Positions 58,464-64,000 of a stretch of DNA of 64,000 nt are shown here, piece by piece. Positions within the stretch are counted from its first letter, which is position 1; every line of letters begins with the position of its first letter. Under the pieces are notes generated by a model, which saw nothing but the letters and a program-made list of their open reading frames with translations, had not been told where the DNA came from and made no database searches. The stretch spans positions 62,001 to 126,000 of the forward strand of contig NZ_ANBA01000014.1 in assembly GCF_000341085.1 (NCBI RefSeq), in the 5' to 3' direction. The stretch is from Nocardiopsis ganjiahuensis DSM 45031. Lineage in GTDB: Bacteria > Actinomycetota > Actinomycetes > Streptosporangiales > Streptosporangiaceae. A program made the translations under genes and the position numbers.

Positions 58464-59978
58464 TCAGGCGCACGCGGGGGAGGCCCACTCCCACCATCCC
58501 TCGAGCTCCTCCTCGGTCCAGATGCTGGCCTCCCAGTCCGGTTCCGGGAAGCCGGAGGTGCCGGGTTCGGGCAGGTCCAACAGGTCCGCGAGTTCCCCGG
58601 TGCCGGTCTCCGGGGCGGTCAGGGTGTCCCAGTGCTCGTCCACCACCGCCCCGACCCGGTCCCCGGGCAGGTCGATGAGCGCGTGGGCCAGGGCCAGGTC
58701 CTCCGGTCCGGAGTCGAAGCGCAGCAGCATGCTGTCCGCCGTCCGGATCCTCTCCTCCCGGGTGAGCTCCTCGTCGGCGGAGGCCAGCCAGGCCCCCACC
58801 AGCAGTCGGGACTGGCCGCTCCCGGAGCACGGGAAGGCGTCCGCGTGGATCAACGGCAGACCGACCACCAGCGAGGCGCCGTCGCCGGCCAATTCCTCGC
58901 TCGAGTAGATGTGCTCCGTGTCCCAGTACTCACCCACGACGATCGATCTCTCGGGAGGGTCCGCGCCCAGGTCGTGACGGACGTTGTTGCCCACCTGCCA
59001 CACCGCCCCCAGGCGGTGGCGCTCCCGCTCGGGCACCCTCTCCAGGGTGGGGGCCAGCGCGGCGTGCCAGTAGTCCACCCACGACTCGTAGCCGGGCAGG
59101 GGGCAGTAGGCCACCCCGTCCCGCACACGGCAGGACGCGGTCTCCACTCCGTGCAGCTGCCCGACCGAGAAGTTGGTCTCGTACGTGTAGGTCCTGTTCC
59201 CGTGCACGACGGTCGCCATGGTCATCGCCACCAGCAGCAGGCTCACGCCCAGCGGGACCGGCCGCAGGCCCCGGCCGGGAGCCTTCCTGACCATGGCAGC
59301 GCTCATGATGGCGGCTGCCAGCAGGACGGCGTACACCAGGTACAGCAGGCCCAGGACCGTCACACCGGGGTTGCCGATGGGGAAGGGCAGCATCGCCGTG
59401 GAGACGATCCAGCTCATCCGCGAGATGAGCACGTCCGCCCTGGAGCCCATGGCCGTGAACGAGTACAGCACGTACGCGGGGATGAGCATGCTGAACAGGA
59501 CCAGGGGAGCGAAGGAACGCACCCAGGCCGCGGCCGCCACCGCCGCCAGGGGGCCGAACCAGCTGGTCAGGAACACGCTGACGAGGGTGTACGGGCTCAT
59601 CACGCCGACGACGGGCGCCGACGCCCGCAGGAGGTACAGGACGACCAGGAGTCCCGTGCACACCGAGGTCAGGGCCACGGCCGCCAGCGCCAGCGACAGC
59701 AGGCGGGTGTGCGCGGACAGGGGCAGGGCCAGATCCGCCGAGTAGCGCACCTCGCGCAGTGCCGGGAAGCTCGTGATCACGAACATGATCGCGGCGATGC
59801 CCATGGCGCTGCTCGCGGACTGGTGGTGGAGGTCGTTCGCCGTGGGCATGTTCGGGATGTAGGACGTCGCTCCCAGGAACAGGAGCGTCAGGGGCATGCC
59901 GACGAGGAAGACCGGGCTCAACAGCAGGTGGCGCAGGTTGAACCGGGTCAGCCCCCAGAAGATCGGGACGCCGGTCAC
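58464..59978 (-). CDS. ABC transporter membrane protein with large extracytoplasmic region
   Basis: A 504-residue protein. About eight membrane helices cover residues 15-285, and the last ~220 residues form a soluble domain (YTYETNFSVGQLHGVETASC onward) that is probably extracytoplasmic. No family was recognised for this soluble part; it has a possible disulphide pair (SCRVRDGVAYC). The GTG start overlaps the ATPase stop by four bases (GTGA), so it is the permease partner of that ATPase. Confidence 0.78.
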   Translation of the reverse strand: MTGVPIFWGLTRFNLRHLLLSPVFLVGMPLTLLFLGATSYIPNMPTANDLHHQSASSAMGIAAIMFVITSFPALREVRYSADLALPLSAHTRLLSLALAAVALTSVCTGLLVVLYLLRASAPVVGVMSPYTLVSVFLTSWFGPLAAVAAAAWVRSFAPLVLFSMLIPAYVLYSFTAMGSRADVLISRMSWIVSTAMLPFPIGNPGVTVLGLLYLVYAVLLAAAIMSAAMVRKAPGRGLRPVPLGVSLLLVAMTMATVVHGNRTYTYETNFSVGQLHGVETASCRVRDGVAYCPLPGYESWVDYWHAALAPTLERVPERERHRLGAVWQVGNNVRHDLGADPPERSIVVGEYWDTEHIYSSEELAGDGASLVVGLPLIHADAFPCSGSGQSRLLVGAWLASADEELTREERIRTADSMLLRFDSGPEDLALAHALIDLPGDRVGAVVDEHWDTLTAPETGTGELADLLDLPEPGTSGFPEPDWEASIWTEEELEGWWEWASPACA

Positions 59979-60937
59979 CGAGTGCTTCCCCGCGCTCCGG
60001 TCAGCAGCAGGTAGGCGTCCTCCAACGACGGTTCCACGGGAACGCGCGAGTCCGAGTCCGGGTTCTCGGCACCCTCCGGTACCAGGACCCGGTAGCGGCC
60101 GTCGGCCAGCCGCCAGGAGGTCACACCTTCCGGAGGGCGCGAACCCTGCTCCCAGACCCGGCCGCGGGCCCGGGCGATCAGCTCGTCCGGGGTGCCGTCG
60201 AAGATCACCCGGCCCTGGTCCAGGCACAGGACCCGGCGGCACAGCGCCGACACGTCCTCGATCTGGTGCGTGGACAGCACCACGGTGCTCCGGACCGCCA
60301 GCTCGGAGACGAGGTCCCGGAAACGGATGCGCTGTTCGGGGTCCAGACCGATGGTGGGCTCGTCGAGCAGGAGGAGTTCGGGGTCGCCGAGCAGGGCCGC
60401 GGCCAGGCCGAGGCGCTGGCGCATACCCCCGGACAGGCGGCGGACCCTGCTGTGCCTGCGGTCGTACAGGTCGACCCTGCGCATGGCGCGGCGGACCTCG
60501 TCGTGGCGTTTGCGCCGCCCTCCCAGTTCCTTCAGCACCGCCACGTAGTCCAGCAGGCCGAACACGGTGAAGTGCGGGTAGAAGGAGGGGAACTGGGGAA
60601 GGTAGCCCAGCCGCCGACGGATCTCGGTGCGTTCGGAGGCCCGTTCCGGATCGCGCCCCAGCACCCGGATCCGTCCTCCGGTGGCCTCCAGGTCGGTGGC
60701 CAGGCAGCGCATCAGTGTGGTCTTGCCCGCGCCGTTGCGGCCCAGGAGACCGGTCACCCCGGGGCCCAGGTTCAGGTCGATCCCGTCCAGGGCCCGGCGT
60801 GTTCCGTAGCTGCGGACCAGGCCCCGCACGCTGACCCGGTCCGTTGTCGTGCCGTCCGCCGTCCCGCCTGCCGGACCGTTGGCCGTACCGGTCGTCACGC
60901 CACCCTCACCCGACACCGCTTCCACCTGACATGCCAT
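59975..60937 (-). CDS. ABC transporter ATP-binding protein
   Basis: A 320-residue ATPase with Walker A (GLLGRNGAGKTTLM), Q-loop (LGYLPQFPSFYPHF), signature (RLSGGMRQRLGLAAA), Walker B (LLLLDEPTIGLD) and switch His (VLSTHQIEDVS). The C-terminal ~60 residues extend past the core. ATG 60937 is taken; GTG 60898 with GAGGGTGGC upstream is a good alternative. It follows the anti-sigma gene by 13 bases and overlaps the permease, making a four-gene operon with the sigma factor. Confidence 0.87.
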   Translation of the reverse strand: MACQVEAVSGEGGVTTGTANGPAGGTADGTTTDRVSVRGLVRSYGTRRALDGIDLNLGPGVTGLLGRNGAGKTTLMRCLATDLEATGGRIRVLGRDPERASERTEIRRRLGYLPQFPSFYPHFTVFGLLDYVAVLKELGGRRKRHDEVRRAMRRVDLYDRRHSRVRRLSGGMRQRLGLAAALLGDPELLLLDEPTIGLDPEQRIRFRDLVSELAVRSTVVLSTHQIEDVSALCRRVLCLDQGRVIFDGTPDELIARARGRVWEQGSRPPEGVTSWRLADGRYRVLVPEGAENPDSDSRVPVEPSLEDAYLLLTGARGSTR

Positions 60938-60950
60938 CCCGCCTGAATCG

Positions 60951-61751
60951 TCACGCCGTCCTCACCCGGATCAGAATCGCACCGGCCAGCAGTGTGAGCG
61001 CCACGGCCCACCCCATCTGGGCCGTGGGGTCGAACAGCAGGAGCGGGTCGAGGCCCTCGGCGATGCCGAGCAGGAACAGGGTGAGCAGCCACGCGGCGCC
61101 CACGACACCGCCCGCCAGGCTCAACGGCATCCACTGGCTCAGGGCCAGGCATCCGGCCACCATGGCCAGTGCGGGCAGCAGCCAGAACGCCGCCTCCCAC
61201 AGGGTGGAGACCGAGGGCATCAGCAGCGCCGCCACGGTGCACAGCGCCAGCGCGGGCAGCAGCACGGCGGCGGTGCGCAGGAACAGCAGGCGGTACCCGG
61301 CCAGGGGGGTGACGGAGGTGAGGCTGTGTGCCGGGTCCACGCCCCGTCCGTAGGCGAGGGCCACTCCGATGAGGGGGACGACCGGGACGGTGAAGGCGAA
61401 CAGCAGCGATCCGCGCGGCAGTTCGTGCGCGACGGTCAGGGCCATGGCGAGCACGAGCACGGTGGCGGTCAGCCAGGCGCGGTACAGCTGCGGAGTGGCC
61501 GCCAGCAGCTTGGCGGTGCTCTCGTGCAGGCCGACCGAGGTCAGCAGGCGTTCGATCGGGCCGCGGCGGGGCTGGTCCACGATGTCGCGCAGATCGGCCC
61601 AGCTGCGGTCCAGCCAGGCCCGGTCGGTGGGCAGCAGTCCGCGGCAGTGGGCACAGTGTGTCAGGTGTGCCTCCGCGGACATGGCGGTGACGTCGTCGGC
61701 GGTGTGGGCCGCGTACTGGTGGAGTTGGTCGTGGGTCAGGTGCCAGCTCAT
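60951..61751 (-). CDS. Zinc-finger anti-sigma-type membrane protein
   Basis: A 266-residue protein. The N-terminal zf-HC2/ZAS motif (HLTHCAHCRG near residue 29, with an upstream His) binds zinc and would hold the sigma factor. About six membrane helices follow (from about residue 90). Typical anti-sigma factors have one helix, so this one is larger and may sense membrane or transporter state. Its ATG overlaps the sigma-factor stop by four bases (ATGA), the expected coupling for sigma/anti-sigma pairs. Confidence 0.82.
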   Translation of the reverse strand: MSWHLTHDQLHQYAAHTADDVTAMSAEAHLTHCAHCRGLLPTDRAWLDRSWADLRDIVDQPRRGPIERLLTSVGLHESTAKLLAATPQLYRAWLTATVLVLAMALTVAHELPRGSLLFAFTVPVVPLIGVALAYGRGVDPAHSLTSVTPLAGYRLLFLRTAAVLLPALALCTVAALLMPSVSTLWEAAFWLLPALAMVAGCLALSQWMPLSLAGGVVGAAWLLTLFLLGIAEGLDPLLLFDPTAQMGWAVALTLLAGAILIRVRTA

Positions 61752-62338
61752 GTGGTCAGTGCCTCCCGTAGCCGCGCCTTCGCGCGCATGACCCGTGTCT
61801 TCACGGTTCCTTCGGGTATCTGGAGGATCTCCGCCGCCTCGCGGACGGTGAGGCCGTCGAGCACGGTGGCCTGGATCGCCGAGCGCAGTTCGGGGGAGAG
61901 CTCGTGCAGGGCGGCGCCCAGCGGCCCGTGCTCGATGTTGAGGAGCACGGTGTCCTCGGCTGACGCGTCGCCGATGGTCTCGTACGGTTCGGGTTCGCTG
62001 TCAGCTATCCACCGGTTGGCGCGTTTGCGCAGCTGGGAGATGAGCTGACGGATCGCGATGGTCCACAGCCAGGCCCCGGCGTCGCTGTCGCCGGGGCGGG
62101 GGGTGAAGGAGCCGGCGTTGCGCCACACCGCCAGGAAGGTCTCCTGGAGGGCGGCGTCGAGTTGGTCGTTGTCGGAACAGCGGTAGCGCAGACGGGCGCG
62201 CAGCCAGGGGGCGTGCCTCCGGTGCAGGATCTCCAGGGCGTCGGTCTCCCCGGCGGCCACGGCGGTCAGCAGCACGGGGTCGGTGCTGTCGGGTCCGTAG
62301 GCGGGGGCGCGGCGTCGTGCGCGGCGGAGAAGCTTCAC
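61748..62338 (-). CDS. Extracytoplasmic-function-type RNA polymerase sigma factor
   Basis: A 196-residue sigma-70-family factor. Region 2 (about 20-105) includes LQETFLAVWRNAGSFTPR and AGAWLWTIAIRQLISQLRKR; region 4 (about 135-192) includes ELRSAIQATVLDGLTVREAA and the helix-turn-helix IPEGTVKTRVMRAKARLREA. I start it at GTG 62338. GATAGC seven bases upstream of this codon is -10-like and there is no ribosome site, so it may be leaderless. It heads the sigma/anti-sigma/ABC operon and probably controls it. Confidence 0.85.
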   Translation of the reverse strand: MKLLRRARRRAPAYGPDSTDPVLLTAVAAGETDALEILHRRHAPWLRARLRYRCSDNDQLDAALQETFLAVWRNAGSFTPRPGDSDAGAWLWTIAIRQLISQLRKRANRWIADSEPEPYETIGDASAEDTVLLNIEHGPLGAALHELSPELRSAIQATVLDGLTVREAAEILQIPEGTVKTRVMRAKARLREALTT

Positions 62339-62475
62339 GTGGACTGCTATCGCGGGTCGGGGGCGGAACGGTTCGGGTCGGGGGGTCCGTGTTCTCGCGG
62401 CCCTGACCACGGCTTTTCCACGGTACCCGCGCGGCGGTTTCCGAACGGTCGGTGGCGTGGGAGAAACTGGGGCGT

Positions 62476-63411
62476 ATGCGCCTGAGGATCTTCCTTGAGC
62501 CCCAGCAGGGGGCCACCTACGAGGACCAGCTCGCCGTTGCCAGAGCCGCCGAGGATCTTGGTTTCGACGCCCTGTTTCGCTCGGACCACTACCTCTCCAT
62601 GGGCGACCACGTCAGCGGACTCCCCGGACCCACCGACGCCTGGATCACCCTGGCCGGTCTGGCCAGGGACACCTCCCGGATCCGCCTCGGCACGCTGATG
62701 ACGGCGGCGACCTTCCGCCATCCCGGCCCGTTGGCCATCTCCGTCGCGCAGGTCGACCGTATGAGCGGCGGCCGGGTCGAGTTCGGCTTCGGAGCGGGCT
62801 GGTTCGAGGAGGAGCACGCCGTCTACGGCATCCCCTTCCCCGACTCCGCGAGGGAGCGTTTCGACCGCTACGAGGAACAGCTCGACATCATCACGGGATT
62901 GTGGTCCACCCCGGTGGGGGACACCTTCCGGTACGAGGGCAGGCACTACCGGCTGGCGGAGGGGCCTGCGCTCCCCAAACCGCAGCAGGGACCGCACCCG
63001 CCGGTGCTGATCGGCGGTACCGGGCTCAAGCGCACACCGCGGCTGGCGGCCAAGTTCGCCGACGAGTACAACGTGCCGTTCTCCTCGTTGGAGGACACCG
63101 AGGCGGCCTTCGGACGCACGGCCGACGCCGTTCTGGCGTCGGGCCGCAGCGCGCCGATGGTGTACTCGGCGGCCCAGGTCCTGTGTGCGGGGCGTGACGA
63201 GGCCGAGGTGTCCAAGCGGGCCGCCCGGATCGGCCGCGACGTGTCGGAGCTGCGCCAGAACGGTCTGGCGGGAACCCCCGACGAGATCGTGGACCGCATC
63301 GGCCGGTTCGGTGCCGCGGGTGCTGAGAGGATGTACGTGCAGCTCCTGGACATGTCCGACCTGGATCACCTGGAGCTGCTCGCCTCCGCGGTGGTGCCGC
63401 AGTTGGACTGA
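62476..63411 (+). CDS. LLM-class F420-dependent oxidoreductase
   Basis: A 311-residue luciferase-like TIM-barrel flavin/F420 enzyme. Family marks are LRIFLEPQQGATYEDQLAVA, FDALFRSDHYL, RIRLGTLMTAATFRHPG, SGGRVEFGFGAGWFEEEH and PPVLIGGTG. It resembles the TIGR03560-like group of F420-dependent oxidoreductases. Substrate unknown. ATG 62476 fits the conserved beginning. It is divergent from the sigma operon. Confidence 0.88.
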   Translation: MRLRIFLEPQQGATYEDQLAVARAAEDLGFDALFRSDHYLSMGDHVSGLPGPTDAWITLAGLARDTSRIRLGTLMTAATFRHPGPLAISVAQVDRMSGGRVEFGFGAGWFEEEHAVYGIPFPDSARERFDRYEEQLDIITGLWSTPVGDTFRYEGRHYRLAEGPALPKPQQGPHPPVLIGGTGLKRTPRLAAKFADEYNVPFSSLEDTEAAFGRTADAVLASGRSAPMVYSAAQVLCAGRDEAEVSKRAARIGRDVSELRQNGLAGTPDEIVDRIGRFGAAGAERMYVQLLDMSDLDHLELLASAVVPQLD

Positions 63412-63792
63412 ACGGGGCCGAGCGCCGGGGGTGCCCGCCAGGGCTGGGGGCCCACCCGATAACTTGATATCGAGATACAAGTTAGATACCTTGACGTCAA
63501 GATAAAAGCGGGCCTCCCCCCGACCCGCTCCGGGTTCGGGCGATGTGAGGTCGACCGCTTTTCGGCGCCGCGCCCCGGACCCTTGGGCGTCCGCGGCCAG
63601 CGGGCCGCGACCCGTGACGATGTGGCGTCGTTGCAGGTCAAAGCGGCCCTGAAGGATCATGGAGGCGGCGGGGTCACTCATCCGTGACCCTCGTACCCCG
63701 GTGATCCGGTTAGGGCGGCCTCAGTAGGTCCCGCGTCCACCCCATGGGGGAGGATGCTGAGGACAAAGTGGCGAGATCAGGAGGCAGACACC
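63412..63792. other. Intergenic region with the acnA control region
   Basis: About 380 bases without a gene. The left part holds two operator-like 18-mers (63460-63504, separate entry). The right part ends with AGGAGG eight bases before the acnA GTG. Confidence 0.5.
63460..63504 (+). promoter_or_regulatory. Tandem 18-bp operators upstream of aconitase
   Basis: TAACTTGATATCGAGATA (63460-63477) and TACCTTGACGTCAAGATA (63487-63504) are near-palindromes of the same design, 27 bases apart, each with one or two mismatched arm positions. They resemble MarR-family sites; the MarR protein TamR is reported to control aconitase in Streptomyces, so a TamR-like regulator is a reasonable guess. Confidence 0.55.
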
Positions 63793-64000
63793 GTGTCCGC
63801 GAACAGCTTCGGCGCCCGTGACACGTTGCGCGTTGGCGACGAGTCGTATGAGATCTTCCGGTTGGACGCCGTCAAGGGCTACAACCGTCTTCCCTACAGC
63901 CTGAAGGTGCTGCTGGAGAACCTCCTCCGCACCGAGGACGGCACGAACGTCACCGCCGAGCACATCACGGCCCTGGGCAACTGGGACGCCAAGGCGCAGC
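63793..64000 (+). CDS. acnA: Aconitate hydratase, N-terminal part
   Basis: The first 69 residues of an aconitase (isomerises citrate and isocitrate in the TCA cycle); the gene continues past the window. VSANSFGARDTLRVGDESYE and the following FRLDAVKGYNRLPYSLKVLL with LLENLLRTEDG are the standard AcnA beginning. The GTG at 63793 has AGGAGG upstream. Iron-sulphur cysteines are outside the window. It is preceded by two operator-like repeats. Confidence 0.93.
   Translation, partial: MSANSFGARDTLRVGDESYEIFRLDAVKGYNRLPYSLKVLLENLLRTEDGTNVTAEHITALGNWDAKAQ

Noticed and set aside
1..64000. CRISPR arrays, tRNA or rRNA genes, insertion sequences, integrase
   Set aside because: None seen: no regularly spaced repeats, no cloverleaf-like sequence and no transposase or integrase motifs among the translated genes.

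Overview
The window reads as the chromosome of a high-GC actinomycete. Very high GC, abundant GTG/TTG starts, 4-nt start/stop overlaps and gene content suggest the Streptosporangiales; Nocardiopsis is my best guess, made from memory of gene order and not from a search. Housekeeping genes include sepH, an actinobacterial ferrochelatase, the CutRS two-component pair, DUF4193, a type-2 valS, dut-DUF3710, DUF3159-TrkA-TrkA-TrmA-type methyltransferase, and the start of aconitase. These follow an order I recall as conserved in Streptomyces and mycobacteria.

Layout. 0-1.2 kb: DrrAB-type ABC exporter, leftward, permease cut by the window edge. 1.3-3.9 kb: two bacterial-PH-domain membrane proteins. 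4.0-5.5 kb: sepH. 6.1-7.1 kb: hypothetical membrane protein. 7.3-12.0 kb: sugar-lactone-oxidase-like flavoprotein, ferrochelatase, S9 peptidase. 12.2-14.4 kb: unusual double-HTH TetR-type regulator with an FAD monooxygenase. 14.5-23.8 kb: inositol monophosphatase family, cutRS behind a structured leader, DUF4193, DUF4235, valS, dut, DUF3710. 23.9-50.4 kb: an accessory block splitting dut-DUF3710 from DUF3159-TrkA-TrkA. 50.4-54.2 kb: the conserved block resumes. 54.3-58.2 kb: small metabolic and regulatory genes. 58.5-62.3 kb: sigma factor / anti-sigma / ABC transporter operon. 62.5-64 kb: LLM oxidoreductase and the start of acnA with two upstream operator-like repeats.

The most interesting region is 28.6-41.7 kb. 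It carries the conserved enediyne 'warhead' cassette: DUF1702 protein (UnbL/E3), FG-GAP/ASPIC protein (UnbV/E4), membrane protein UnbU/E5, an iterative enediyne polyketide synthase (KS-AT-ACP-KR-DH-PPTase) with all expected catalytic residues, the hot-dog thioesterase (TEBC/E10) and a flavin reductase (E6-like). An AraC-type regulator lies just upstream. Two uncharacterised membrane proteins sit inside the operon between UnbU and the synthase. The usual cyclisation, tailoring and apoprotein genes of characterised enediyne clusters are absent nearby, so this is a compact, orphan-looking cluster. Flanking genes could plausibly belong to it: an HxlR regulator with an SRPBCC protein (a fold shared with the CalC self-resistance protein), an SDR, a secreted propeller protein, an MFS exporter, a methyltransferase and a tandem serpin pair. 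That assignment is inference.

No tRNA, rRNA, CRISPR array or insertion sequence was recognised.
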